Part shown: positions 12,470 through 23,851 of the stretch, in pieces | How positions within the stretch are numbered: the stretch's first letter is position 1 | Layout: the number at the start of each line of letters is the position of its first letter | Assembly (NCBI RefSeq): GCF_027596085.1 | Contig: NC_072450.1 | Span: 6,796,736-6,860,735, forward strand | Length of the DNA: 64,000 nucleotides | Reading direction: 5' to 3' | Origin: Anoplopoma fimbria | Taxonomy: Eukaryota > Chordata > Actinopteri > Perciformes > Anoplopomatidae | The notes under the pieces: generated by a model | Told to the model about the DNA's origin: nothing | The model's database searches: none | The model's input: the letters and a program-made list of their open reading frames with translations, nothing else | Position numbers and translations under genes: made by a program

Positions 12470-12790
12470 TGTTTTTTCTTTTATATATTCATCTCATTTG
12501 CAAGGGCTTAATTGCTTACAAATGAGGCTTTAGGCTCGAGCTTCCATCTGAATATTAAACTTGGTGTTTAGCTTTTCAAAATGAACGTTTTTCCTGCGGT
12601 CAAAAAAACCTCTCGTCCCGTCTCCTGCTTTAGCAGCAGCGAGGCACCTGTAGGCTTTTAACGAGGCGCTCTAGCAGCAATCTGACAGCACCATAAATAA
12701 CATTTACAGTATATCACCACCGTAATAAAAACCTTATATTCACCCAATTTGCTCGGGGTGATAATGCCACAAAATATGACGACTACATTT
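12470..12790. promoter_or_regulatory. Candidate conserved non-coding block with a homeodomain-centred palindrome
   Basis: Arms at 12493-12504 and 12515-12526 are inverted repeats (11 of 12 bases pair) around a GGCTTAATTG spacer. An octamer-like ATTTGCA lies at 12496-12502 and TTAATTG at 12508-12514. The following 250 bases are unique and of mixed composition. The layout fits a homeodomain or POU-type enhancer core, but conservation is untested. Confidence 0.3.
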
Positions 12791-12798
12791 TAAAGCTT

Positions 12799-12830
12799 CA
12801 TTCGAAAACCTCTATAGAAGCTTTCGAATG
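12799..12830. repeat. Short inverted repeat
   Basis: CATTCGAAA (12799-12807) pairs with TTTCGAATG (12822-12830) across a 14-base spacer, giving a 9-bp stem. No function is apparent. Confidence 0.5.
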
Positions 12831-14249
12831 TAAAAAAAGAAAAATATTTGTAACATCCCTATCCATAACTTCAATTACTCTTATGGAGCAAAGTGTGGAT
12901 GAAAAGGCATATGGAGAAACAAGATGTGTGGTGTCAGATCCACGGAAAAGAGATGGCAAACTGGTTTGTAATTAAATATTTAAAATAATTCTTGTCATTC
13001 GTGCGGATAAACAGGGCTCAGTGGGCAGAAATGTAGCTCCGCCACAAACATCTCTTAATCTACTAAAAGCAGTAGATTCTAGATGATTATTTTATGACAT
13101 CTTAGCTCTGATAGTAAGTTAGTTCAAATCCCCTTTAACAAGCCTACTCTGTGTTGTTATTTTATAAACTAAAGTAAAGACACAACTCAAGCACTATCCT
13201 CTTCCTTTGTGCGGCTCATCAATCCTTCATTTTCCCAGGAGATTGTGCCATCGGGGCAGAAATAATTGCAGAGTGAAAATGAGGCTTATAGGGAACCAAT
13301 CAAAACACAGATAGTGTCATTACTCTATATAGGCACTACATTGTGCAATGACCTCATAATGATGAAGTTAAGGCAAAAAAAACCTGTTTCTGCTGTCCCT
13401 TTAAGCACATCATGGGGATACAATGAATGTAAGGGAATTATTATTATTTTTTGTCCAGTTCTGTGCAATCTGTTCTGTATCATACATTGTGTATTTTGAA
13501 AAGGCTTTAGTAGCAAATTAAATGTAAAAAGAGCATTTTTGCAAGCGGCTGAATATAGAACCCCTCAAAAATCCCAAGCCTATTAAGAAAATACATACAG
13601 AAAACAGAGTCCAGTTCCTCCACGCAGACAAACGCACAATGCAAGCTTCAGTTACCATAGAGACAGGGCACTCTGGACATATTGAGGATTTATTTAAAAA
13701 GCCTCCCTGGCAGTATTATTCCCTCAGCACCCTGAGAGCAGACTGTCACCACACTGCTGGAGCAGGAGTCTCACCACAGCACACCGTCTAGTAACGGTCA
13801 GGAGAAACAACATCCAGTATTCTACTAGTGCACCCTTTTCTCGCTCCGCACTTGCCATGATGGTAATGATTTGAAGCGAAACTGCTCAGCATCCATGGCA
13901 GCGAAATCATTAAAGGGTCACAGAGGCTGGTGGTGAGGCCACATGGAAGTAGTCGCGGCTCTGACAGGGAGTTTCCTCCACAGGTCTCTGCGGGATCCTG
14001 CAGGAGAGTCTGAGCTAACAGAGTGGCAGACATGTCTAGGATCTGTAATTGGTCGGTGCACTCAGTAAACATGGAGCCTGTCTACTGTAAACAGCTGCTA
14101 CAGGGCAGCGAGAGTCAACAGACTGACCGGCAGTGACACTTGGGCACTTAGAAAGGAGAATTCTAGTTTTTTTGGCCACCATTCCTGTCGGTTTACTGTC
14201 ATTCCATTCATTGTGTGAAGATGTAGAGTCACCGGGTCTCAATATTTAA
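12831..14249. other. Unique sequence, no gene seen
   Basis: GC content rises over about 13720-14240, where short frames occur on the minus strand, but none has splice framing or a known domain. Confidence 0.55.
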
Positions 14250-14450
14250 TGCAGCTTTATAATATCCAGACAGGGAGCATCACAAATACATGCAATGAGA
14301 CCGACCTTGTTTTATCTAATTATCAAGCCCATAGAGGATCTGCAGGTGGTTTTATGTAATTACAGCAGCCGAGAATTGCTTTTAATTAATTTACTGTAGC
14401 TTTTCCCCAAACATGTGTCTTCATTTCCATGAAGTTACAAGTCAGCTGAA
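14250..14450. promoter_or_regulatory. Candidate regulatory block with clustered homeodomain sites
   Basis: CAGGTG E-box (14343-14348), TAATTA (14357-14362) and the palindrome TTAATTAA (14382-14389) lie within 50 bases, and a GATA-type TTATCTAATTATC lies just upstream. The DNA is unique. The regulatory role is inferred from motif clustering only. Confidence 0.25.
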
Positions 14451-15128
14451 AAAGAAAATTGTGTTTGTGTCTTTAAAGAAAATGTTTTTCGAAAAAACTT
14501 TTCTTTCTAGTTTTAGTGACTTTGATTAAAAAACTTGTGTGATCCACAGCATAGAGGCAATTAATGACTGAGAAGTATTTCAAGTTTTGTTGAGATAGAG
14601 ACTCTATTTGACTTTGGCTCATGAAATGTTTTTGGAAATTAATCTATTTTATCTAAAGAAATGAATTAAAAGAAACTGTGCTGATAGCAGAATTTGTCAA
14701 GTATTCTTCCAGTTGACCATTTTTGATGAAAAAATGCAGGAATTGCTTGAATTCATAATAATTCCTACAATCACAAGACTAAATCCTGGAAGGGATGATC
14801 TGAACGACTCATTTAAAGATGCGAAAAAAGATAACGCACATGATGAAGTGAAACTCTCTCACTGTGTTCTGAGGCCAAGAGAGAATGAAAGCACGAGAGA
14901 CTGTAAAAAGATAAAAGCAGAAGCGATGGACGACGGGGTGGATGGTGGAAGCTGCAGTGTCAAGACTCCTCAATCCAGGAAGTGAAATCAGTTTCCTCCT
15001 GGTTTCCCCGAGGCCGTTCCACATGAGAGCTCCAGCTCCCTGCATGGCGCCTTCATCCACAAAGCAGAGGACGGCCCGAGCCGGCGAAGCCCCGTGACAT
15101 TTGACAGCGAGAGAGCGAGAGATCGAGA
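14451..15128. other. Unique sequence, no gene seen
   Basis: The right part (about 14980-15110) is GC-richer and open on both strands for over 60 codons. No recognisable protein is encoded. Confidence 0.5.
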
Positions 15129-15156
15129 AAGAGAGAGAGAGAGAGAGCGCGAGAGA
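15129..15156 (+). repeat. (GA)n microsatellite, interrupted
   Basis: A GA run of about 18 bases is followed by GCGC and a further GAGAGA. The minus-strand translation gives a Ser/Leu/Arg-rich artefact. Confidence 0.8.
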
Positions 15157-15454
15157 CGGCAAGAAAAAGACATGCCATCCATTATTTCATCGGCGGACTA
15201 CAAAGGCCATCTCAGGGAGGAAATAAGTTGGGGTTACACGGTGAAGCACAAAGATGGCTGAATGTCAGGAAAGAAATGGGAATGTTGAGATAAAAGGCCG
15301 TCATTCCCTGTACTGAAAAGATCAAATATGACTTATAGAGGACAAGAGCGAGATGATGAAGACAAAAGGGACAAAAGGGAAAGCAGAGAGAATTAATGTG
15401 ACTGCCGGTCCCCATTTGTAAAAGTCTCAAACTCACCTGAGAATTTCTTGGCGA

Positions 15455-15492
15455 CCCCCCCCCTTTCCCCCGATCTACTCCCCCCCTCCCCC
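15455..15492 (-). other. C-run cluster: potential G-quadruplex on the minus strand
   Basis: Runs of 9, 5, 7 and 5 cytosines (15455-15463, 15467-15471, 15480-15486, 15488-15492) are separated by 3, 8 and 1 bases. The minus strand can therefore form a G-quadruplex and the plus strand an i-motif. Confidence 0.55.
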
Positions 15493-15640
15493 GTCTATCC
15501 TCAGACGCACTCATCATGTTGCACACTTTCACCTTTGAAGTTTCCTTGCATGCTGAATCTTTTTATGAGCATTGCCAGGGGTCCCAGCCAGGCAGCCAGG
15601 ACGTGGAGAATGGGACAGGAAAGAGGCGTCTGGGAAGAGG

Positions 15641-15685
15641 TGGGTGGGGTGGTGGTGGTGGTGGTGGTGGTGGTGGGTGGTGGGG
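15641..15685 (+). repeat. (GGT)n repeat with flanking G runs
   Basis: About ten GGT triplets are bordered by GGGTGGGG on the left and GGGTGGTGGGG on the right. Reading frames through it give poly-Gly, poly-Val or poly-Trp, and poly-His or poly-Thr on the other strand; these are not proteins. The tract adds G-quadruplex potential to the plus strand. Confidence 0.85.
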
Positions 15686-15922
15686 TCTGATTTATATTCA
15701 AGATCACACAGACACAGACGCTGCACCTCCGGGGAAGCTCAAATTGAAGAGAAATCCCCACAAAAACCAATCAAGAGGATCGACAGAAGGGGAAAAAAAT
15801 GCCTGATTCTGGCCAACGTGGGACACCGTCTAAAAGTGCATATTTGTGCGAGCATATGCAGAAATGTGAAAATCAAACACAAACACACCCTCCAGCCAGA
15901 GTGTGGGTGGGATGTGTAGGTT

Positions 15923-15933
15923 GGGGGGGGGGG
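15923..15933 (+). repeat. G11 homopolymer
   Basis: Eleven consecutive guanines are visible. With the C-run cluster and GGT tract it makes a 480-bp island of G/C-run DNA. Confidence 0.85.
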
Positions 15934-17529
15934 ACACAGGGGAGAGATTATAACCCCTCCGGTCACAGGTAGCTCTCTAATAAAATTAGCTCTGGTGTTT
16001 AATCGGCTTCGTCTGCAGAAATAAGGACACAGAAGTCCATCATTTGAGTGAAGACAGACATTTTCATAAGGTCCAGTTACATTCAGGGAAGTTTTTTTTC
16101 TGTGGATGCAGTGGCTACAAATGCAAAATAGCAAAATTCCAGTAGACATTCTTTCCCTCTATCTTTTTGGATTTCAGCATGCACTCAAAATCAAATTTCA
16201 CCTTAAAACACATTTTTGCTTAAAAAAAACATTCTTAAGCCAAGGTCTACATAAGAAGTGCCACTGAAATCCAGACAAAGGATTTTAGTACATCTGGAAA
16301 AAGTGCTAAATAAAGATAAATAAAATATTTGAATAATAGAAAATGAATCAAACTATTTTGATAATTGCATTTTCTTTGTCATATATTGTCGTGTTTTGGT
16401 CTGTAAATTAGATAAAACAAGAAACTTGAATATTATACATCACCTTCAGCCATTTTTCAATACTTTTTGACATTTCTTAGATAAAACAGCAGAATATAAT
16501 CTGCAGCTTAATCTATCGTTAGGCTCAATTTGCACACAATCAATTGAAATTCAATGGAAAGTCTGGTTGGCTGAATTGTAAACTCAATACTTAACTCAGT
16601 CCCTACAACACTGCACGGGTAAGAAAGCCTTTATGGGCTCTTATCAATTTTCGAGCAGGTGCTAGTCTAGAGGGTAAAATAAGCCAGAGCTAGCAAAATC
16701 TTACTCTGGAAAATCTGTCAAACTAGATAACAGAAGACAGTTCTGCATTTATTCTCTAGATGTATTTGTTCATGTTTTACAAAAGGTTCAACCTGAGCCA
16801 GGCAATACTACAATGATAGCAATCATCTCACACCCACACAGGAGTGGTGGTACACAACTGTTAATGATTAACTGATGAGTAATTTAATGTATATTTATTA
16901 GTTTTAAACACACTGGCAGGTACTCAATCTCCTTTTTCTCTTCTCTCTTCCTCTTTGGTGTTTGAGTTGAAACAAGCTATATAAATAAAATTGCCTTTCC
17001 TGCCGCTGCCTCTCTCTTTATTGGTTGTGACAGTACAGTGGCGGCATCAGCGTCACATAAAAAAAGGCGGCGAGGTGGGGAGATCAAGGTGATCTCTCTA
17101 CCTCGCTTTCTTCTTCCCCTTCTCTAAATTATGCATTTATTCAATTCCCACTTCTTCTTCCTTCTTTCCGTCTTCTCGTCCTCTTTTCAGCCACGGGGGA
17201 GGAAAGGAAAAAATCACTCGTTACAACGCCCAGATGATGTCCAGACACGGCCATTAAGGTTCGGACACAAAGAAAATTAGCTTTCTTTTTCCCTTTCACA
17301 CTGTCTGAGTCACTCTGTGCTGTTTGAAAAGAAACAAGAAGACAAAGCCTTCAAAGACGGTCCATCGCTTTAGCTTCTCACTTGCTCTTTTCACACGACA
17401 GTGACCCTCCCACCCCTGGGATTTCCTCTTTTTCCCACGGGGTGATAGTGCCTCACCGGGACACATAATTAAATCTGTGTGGGCCACAAGGAGCACATCC
17501 AGCGGAGCAGTGCGTTACAGTCAATTTAA
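15934..17529. other. Unique AT-rich sequence, no gene seen
   Basis: No gene or long repeat is seen. The stretch 16995-17220 alternates pyrimidine-rich and purine-rich pieces and includes a TATATAAATAAA string near 16979 and an inverted CCAAT (ATTGG) near 17020, without further promoter evidence. Confidence 0.5.
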
Positions 17530-17537
17530 AACACACA

Positions 17538-17569
<32 letters not shown>
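17530..17569 (+). repeat. (AC)n microsatellite, 40 bp, one interruption
   Basis: AC repeats with one extra A near 17540 are visible directly. Confidence 0.95.
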
Positions 17570-17572
<3 letters not shown>

Positions 17573-17741
17573 CACTCCTTCTTTCATGAATCCAAAAGAC
17601 CGCCCAAATTAGCTCTAGTTAAATAACACAGTGTGGCCAGATTCTGAAATCCCATCAAAAAGACAGAGGCTGTCAGTTAGACTCTGGGAATAAAAGCTTC
17701 CCTGGAGTGAAACGAATCCCTTTGAGCTAATACAGTAGCTT

Positions 17742-17743
<2 letters not shown>

Positions 17744-17839
<96 letters not shown>
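17744..17839 (+). repeat. (AC)48 microsatellite, uninterrupted
   Basis: About 96 bases of pure AC. On the minus strand it gives an artefactual Cys-Val frame. Length and purity imply a highly mutable locus. Confidence 0.98.
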
Positions 17840-17840
<1 letters not shown>

Positions 17841-18289
17841 CGGGCATTGAGGTGACAGAGAACCAGCCAAGATTAGGAAAAAGAAAATGCCAAATGTTGC
17901 TTACCAAACTCTTGTCTTTGTGGGAGAAAATGTAGAGAGGAGATTAGAGGGCTTGAATCCTGCAGCGCCCTTCCTGGTCTAATCGGTGACCTCACTGTTT
18001 AGATTCAAAACTTTACGACCGGCCAATCAGTCGCAGCCGCTGATTTGAACGTGGACTTTGAAATACAGATGATTGCACCGCTTCCTGTTAAGATGTTAAT
18101 TTATAGTGTGACAGTGGTTGAATATTAACAAGGATGACGACAGAGGCTGGATGGATGATGACATGCAATAAAAACCAACATTATAGCAGCAGGAGAAGGA
18201 AAGTAAAACCAAATGATAGGCTACTGTTCAACAAAAATCAGCACTGAGACCTATCACAATAATTCGAGAGTTTTGATTTGGTTTTTCAG
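17840..18289. other. Unique sequence between the AC array and the LINE fragment
   Basis: No feature is recognised. Confidence 0.5.
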
Positions 18290-18482
18290 CTGAGGTGGTC
18301 CAGACGCCTCCCTGGAGAGGTTTTCCGGTACGGTCCAACTGGTAAGAGGCACCAGGGTGGACCCAGAACACGCTGGAGAGATTATACATCTCATCTGGCC
18401 TGGAAACGCCTGGGGTTTCTCTCAGAAGAGCTGGAAAATGATGCTAGAGAGAGGGATGTCTGGAATACTTTGCTTAGCCTTT
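18290..18482 (+). mobile_element. Rex3-like (RTE-clade) LINE, end of the reverse transcriptase ORF
   Basis: The plus-strand frame stays open here and encodes the hallmark C-terminal tail of a common fish LINE: a LPGEVF motif, PTGKRHQGGPRTRWRDY, an LAWKRLG motif, and EELEND then ERDVWNTLLSL. Only this 64-residue tail remains; the reverse transcriptase core and endonuclease are absent, so it is a 5'-truncated dead copy, the usual outcome of target-primed insertion. The rest of the frame to 18571 is not recognisably LINE. The Rex3 assignment rests on recalled family features, including the tetranucleotide tail seen in the second copy at 42909-43120. Confidence 0.8.
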
Positions 18483-18899
18483 CAGACAATCATTTTACAA
18501 ATGTGATCATGTTAAATGTGTCACATCATGATCAGGACGATCACCTTGATAAAGGCCTCAAGCCACAATAAAGCTGGTCTGCATGCTACAAGTGTGCTAG
18601 AGGTTTTCCTCTTCTCCATGCATTTCGGACGTAGATGAAGTTGAGCCGCTATTCTGCTTCTACAAAATTGTAGATTCAACAGGTTAGACTGCTGTTTTAA
18701 ATGAAAAATCCATGCCTCTCTTTCAGACTCTCGCTTGACTCAGTATCATTAATTTAGTACATAAAATTGAGATTATTGTTTCTGAGGATTTGAATATTGT
18801 TCAAAAAGTTGTAAACGAAGTTCTAAATCCCATCATACACCACTCCACCTCTGCTATGGACTTCAGGAATCTTCCAACCTCAAAGCCACGACTATTGTG
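18483..18899. other. Unique sequence downstream of the LINE tail
   Basis: No gene is seen. The short LINE 3' UTR cannot be delimited. Confidence 0.45.
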
Positions 18900-19250
18900 A
18901 TCCTCTGTCAATGGACGATTGGCCGCCTCGTCACTCCGAGGACCCTGCTCTAATTCATCTTGGTAAAAGTGTCTTTTTTGTTCAGGCCCCGAAAGTGGTG
19001 GAAGTCACTCCCATGGAATCAAACTCTGAAGCTCTTGCAGAGTCACTCCAGACTTACTTACAGGAAAAACAACTCTTAGCACTTGTACTGTAACATTGAA
19101 AACATCACGATGCACTTATTGTCCGTAGCTTTGGACAAACGTGTGTGCAACGTGGATGTATTGTATTGTACTTATTGATTTTTCATTTTGTTTGAGTTGT
19201 TAAGCACTTCAGAAAACATGCTATGTGAAGAGAAGTGGGTTTTGAATCGA
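18900..19250 (+). repeat. Probable old retroposon 3' region
   Basis: A short frame (18911-19093) runs into a stop and is followed by TGCACTTATTGTCC, TGTATTGTATTGTACTTATTG and GTTTGAGTTGTTAAGCACTT, strings typical of dispersed fish repeat tails. The family was not identified, and the frame could be chance. Confidence 0.35.
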
Positions 19251-20019
19251 GACCTTAATCACAAGTACAGTCACACAACCCAACATGTATTGTTGCGTCA
19301 TCACATTCACATTCCCCTCGCTTTGCAAATTGTCCTCTGTGCCTCTTCCACAAGCTCAACAAGTTTCTCTTTGATGCTTTAGATTTTAAAGAAGTGAATT
19401 TATGCTGTAGAGCTCGTGTAGATCATGATTCAAACGAGCATAAACAAGCACTGTTATGTATCTATCCTATTTTACCCAGACATGCAGAGTAAACTGCCAA
19501 CAGCTGTTTATCCTGTGTTTGTATTCATATGTGGATTATAGCTTCAAAACAAGACCAAGTATCTCAACATTGATGATGCATCTGGGGACAAAACCCCTTT
19601 CTGTTATCACCAAGAGACCAAGCAGTCTGTAGTTCATGAAGAGGACCGGACTAAACCGCCAGCTGAGCAATCCTAGCAGACTAGCAGCTAACCTGAGGTG
19701 CATTATGCACCCGATAATTAAAGACATGCTGGTCTTATTTAATATTGATGTCTAGTAATTAAGGGATCAGACGCCTAACAGGATACTGCCTGTCTCCTTC
19801 TTTTTTTCTCATGCTGACACAAAAATGTGCACAGATTGCATCCACATGCATGCACACATACCTGAACAACCAGCACACAGACACACAACATCATACCTTC
19901 GAAATGAGGTCTTTACTGGTTAATGAGGACTCTGGTGCATTCACTGTATGTGCAGTAATACGGCATCAGAGGGTGGGGGAGGGGGTTGGACAAAAGAGCT
20001 CACTGGAGACTTCATTAAC
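19251..20019. other. Unique sequence, no gene seen
   Basis: No coding or repeat feature is recognised. Confidence 0.55.
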
Positions 20020-20345
20020 AACTAATTGATTTCATTTGCGGCATTGTGAGACTGATAGCGTGCAAATTTTCCTGCAAATAAGATCAGACTGAACCATTTA
20101 TAGCTGTCTGCAGATTATGGGAAATAAATGATGGCGGGGGAACTAAATGGCACATTTTTACAGCAGGGGTGCGAATAATAGATGTATGGATATGAGTCCA
20201 AGATTATGATGATGTTTAACAAAGGAAGAGGGATTCACTGCTCGTTCTCCTCCCTCCTTAATTCTCCATCCATCCACAGCTCTGTTTCCTCTGAATTGAG
20301 GCTAATTGAATTAGAGCTGCGTGATTAGAGCCTGTACGGCACAGA
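20020..20345. promoter_or_regulatory. Candidate conserved non-coding block
   Basis: The block is unique DNA with several homeodomain-type cores, including CTAATTGATTTC near 20021 and TAATTGAATTA at 20303-20313, and two TGCAAAT-type strings near 20062-20077. The regulatory role is inferred and conservation is untested. Confidence 0.25.
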
Positions 20346-20389
20346 CAGTCCCTAGACTTCATCATCCGGGCTACAGTGTGGCCGAGGTT

Positions 20390-20916
20390 TTAAACAGGCC
20401 CTATTATGCTATTTTCCGGGTGCATATTTTTATCTCAAGTTATAGTTACAACATGTTTACATATTTTAATGCTCATAATGCTCCCTGTTTTTCTCAGTTT
20501 TTCCTGGCTGTCCTGCAGCACCTCTTCTCACCCTTTCTCTGAAACGCTCCGTTGTAGTGTTTGCTCCTCCCTCCAGAAAACAAAGTCTGCCCTGATTGGT
20601 CAGCTAGCCCGCTCTGTTTTTTCACATTTCAAAAAACTCTTCTTCCTCTCTCTTTTGGCGTTTAAGGGCCAAACTAGCCGGAAGGAGTTTTACATCACTT
20701 CCGTAACATTATGACCTCATAATGTTACGGAAGTGAAGGAGAGAATTCAATGGAGCCGTTTCAGGCAGCTCAGGAGCTTCTGAGGGCGAGGTTAACTCCT
20801 TTTAGGTGTGGACTTCAGGTTTGGACTTCAGGTTTTTAACCTTTTACATGTACAAAAATATATATAACACACTAAAGAAGAGGGAAAATGTGGTAAAGCA
20901 TAATAGGGCCACTTAA
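20390..20916. mobile_element. piggyBac-like MITE with TTAA target duplication
   Basis: TTAA at 20390-20393 and 20913-20916 flanks a 519-bp element (20394-20912). The left end ACAGGCCCTATTATGCT and the reverse complement of the right end AGTGGCCCTATTATGCT agree at 15 of 17 bases. TTAA duplication is the signature of piggyBac-type transposases. There is no transposase ORF. Inside are a perfect 40-bp hairpin (20696-20735) and a short tandem duplication of TTTGGACTTCAGG near 20805-20835. Confidence 0.8.
20696..20735. repeat. Perfect 18-bp-stem palindrome inside the MITE
   Basis: Arm CACTTCCGTAACATTATG, a 4-base centre ACCT, then the exact reverse complement of the arm. It would form a stable hairpin in single-stranded DNA or RNA. 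Confidence 0.9.
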
Positions 20917-21029
20917 AGAAGAAGGAATGGGGGAGGATGAGAGCTATAAGGCGGTCAAGAACATAATAATGAGGATCAGCGAGAGGAGAGCAAAGAAACA
21001 GTGTCTTCCAGTTTAAAGTCTCACCAGAG
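20917..21029. other. Unique sequence
   Basis: No feature is recognised. Confidence 0.5.
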
Positions 21030-21720
21030 TGAAAAATGAGAACCTGCCGAAACAGAGATGTCTATTATGCGGTTCAACAATGACCAGAAGATGCCGCACG
21101 TTCCAGTCATTTTGTGCACCATAGCTGTAGCCGTAATGACTAGCACTGTGATTTATTAGCCTGTTAGGATCTATCATAAAGCAGTCCGCCCGTTGAATGG
21201 GAGCCGTAGACACGACAGGCCCCGCTGGCCTCCGTGTGAATAGAAAAACGACCTTGGACGCGTAAATCGCTCGGGGGAAACCTTCATTAGCCCTCCGACA
21301 AAGCACACAAAGAGCCATCACACAGACTCTCTGAATGCTTTGCAGTTGGCCGCTGGCTTTTTAAGGCAGCGCTGCGGCTTTGGCCATTCACACATTCAAG
21401 CTCTCTGGCTGTGAGGCGGCGCAGAAGTCGACTCCCCTTTGCGATTTAGCGACCAACTCGCTGACAGTACGCCCTCTTCCAGTTGGTGCTAATTAGCCGG
21501 GTTCCTGAGGTGGTTTTTGCTCGTTTCAGATCCAGCGTTGATCTAAGAGCTGCCAATAACGGCCTCCACCATTTTTCTACTGTGCCCTCTCACAGTTCAG
21601 CAGCGGCAGGAACCCAAAGTAATAACAGCTGTCAAATGCACGTTACCCCGGCAACCATCTCTCTGGCAACTAGAGGAAAAAGCAGCCGCCCCGACGCGAA
21701 TGGGAGTTTTTTTGCAGCAA
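21030..21720. promoter_or_regulatory. Best candidate conserved non-coding region
   Basis: Nearly 700 bases of repeat-free sequence, richer in GC and CpG than its surroundings, with small AT cores such as GTGATTTATTAGC near 21150 and GCTAATTAGCC near 21488. Frames of 102 and 147 codons cross it on opposite strands but are not ATG-led in a convincing context and show no domain. The texture is that of a vertebrate developmental enhancer. Confidence 0.3.
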
Positions 21721-23154
21721 AAAACACACAAACAATACTGGATGGTTTGAAAAGAGAAAGAGTGAGAAGTTCAAAGAGAGAATGCAAATGTGTGATGAAT
21801 AAGAAGCTTTCTAAGTACAGAGGGCTGCTGTTCTCACACAGAATACAACTGGAGGTAAAGCAAAATACTGTGATCAGTGATCCCGACTGGTGTCTGTTAT
21901 CTTCACCTCTGCATACAAACAGGTGACACCAACAAAACCTGATTTATATCCACAGTAACTCACCCAAGGTCTCACAGACACACAAAGACGAGCATTTTTG
22001 CTTCACATATCTCACTTCAGTGTCGACAAGAGATGGTTTGGCACATAAAAAGATGTGCATACATTCATAACTGAACACCCAAACACAGGTTTCTGTAACA
22101 CGAGCACCTGTTTTGTCATATGAGAGAAAAAAATGGAGAGAACACTGTATCTCGGGAGAACGTTTCAAAGAAGACGGATGTTAAGAGAGAAAATGGAAGA
22201 CTTTGCTTTGGATTGTGACACATTTAGCCTTTAAAAAATGAAAGGAAAACACAAGAATTAGTTTTTTTAAATGCTGCAGCAGAATATTTAGAACACCTAT
22301 ACCGAACGTAGACTTGTAAATAAGTGAAAAAATGTAAGATACAACAGATATGAGCCTCTGTGGTTAATAGTGTTTTATTGTCAAGTATAAAGCCACACAG
22401 GGGGATCAATTAAGACCAATGTTGGTTTACAGAGAACTATAAGCAACATTAAACTTAAAGTTTATTATGAACAAGATTAAAATTTTACCCTCTTGATGTG
22501 CAACAGAAATAGAAGATTTTCTGTTGAACCCTCATCTTGGTTTAAGCTATAGGGTCATTTTATAAGATTCTTTTTTAAACTTGCAATGTTTTAAAAACAG
22601 TATTTAGGACTTTTTGAACACTGAATGTACTTGTCCTGTTACTGAACAACACTGCTAATTTATCTGTTGATGTCATTTGTGTTTATTTTTTAAGTCTGTC
22701 ACTCTCTTTCTTGTGAAAACAATCTTTTTGGTCCCCTAAAAGGAAATAATGTCTACATGTGACTTCTCATAACAAGTTTAATATGTCTAAGAGTAGCCAG
22801 CAGTTACAACAAACAAAAAGTTTTGGTACTTGAAAGGCTTAGACTTTCCAATATCAATAGAAAATAAAATAAAAATAGGAGAAAAACATGTTTTGGATTC
22901 TCTTCTATCACATTAATCAACCTTTGACCCCTCAGATTTTTCCTGACATACTTGTACTATGTTTTATAGACATCTGTTCAACATTTGTGACGTGAAATGT
23001 GAATATATCCTAATATCCTACCAGGTAAGAGATAACCAAGAGGTTTGTTCTGTAATATGTCCAGTTCATATCTGGACCATGATTCAGTTGGCCTGGCAGA
23101 ACATATCCATCTTCCTGTCCACTGCCAATCCTCTCCATATTCTTTATCTCAGGG
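21721..23154. other. AT-rich unique sequence, no gene seen
   Basis: Nothing is recognised beyond background AT-rich DNA. A weak resemblance to a LINE tail near 22365-22410 was not strong enough to call. Confidence 0.5.
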
Positions 23155-23490
23155 TGGAGGTTGTTAAATGGGCGTAGCACTGCCTATCTTGTCTCCAGCC
23201 TCGAGCTGTCACCTCCGAGTAATAAGCCATTCACTAACAGGCGGAGTAATGAGAACGCTGCTCGGTCTGAGAGGCCGGTCACCATTACGGCTCTACAGGC
23301 CACTGCTTCACCATTAGCCGTCCTCACAGCTCGGCCTCTTGCAACCGTTCGGTTGAACTTTGCTGTCCTTCATATGTTTGAATCGTCCTGAGAATGGACA
23401 ACGGCAACACGTCTACTGCCTTCAGCTTTATTCAAAATTAAACGTGGTCGACCTCCTCCTCTCTAATTCATTTAATTGATTCTTAAGTCA
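23155..23490. promoter_or_regulatory. Candidate conserved non-coding block
   Basis: The block is unique and GC-balanced, with CTCTAATTCATTTAATTGATTC at its right end (about 23461-23482) holding two homeodomain-like cores. It stands out against the AT-rich DNA on both sides. This is inference only. Confidence 0.25.
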
Positions 23491-23851
23491 AAGCATGAGT
23501 GTGACCTCTGATACTAAAATGATGATTACAGGTTTTGGGCTCGTGGGTTCACTGCCTCCTCTTCCGTTGGATTATGTTTGTGTGTTGAATATGCATCAGA
23601 CCTGTGATTTCAGTGTGAATGCCGGGTTACTGAAAGAGCCTAAGGGAACATATGTTGCCTTATTATTTTAGTTTTATTTAGATTTTTATGAAGTTATGTT
23701 CCATCGATTTTCTCTGGAGTAATTATCTTTCTAACTAGAAGGATGCAAGGTCAGGCAGCTCAACCTGTGTGTCTGAAATATCTCATCCCCTACTCGTCAT
23801 ATTTTACTGCTTAGGCAGAAACCTCCGGAGTCACAATAAGAACGTCGACTA
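23491..23851. other. Unique sequence
   Basis: No feature is recognised. Confidence 0.5.

Noticed and set aside
15501..15919. Gly-, Trp-, His- and Thr-rich frames on both strands
   Set aside because: All are readings of the (GGT)n repeat in different frames.
22365..22440. Possible second copy of the AATCCTTTATTAG retroposon tail
   Set aside because: Only about a dozen scattered bases agree, not enough above background.
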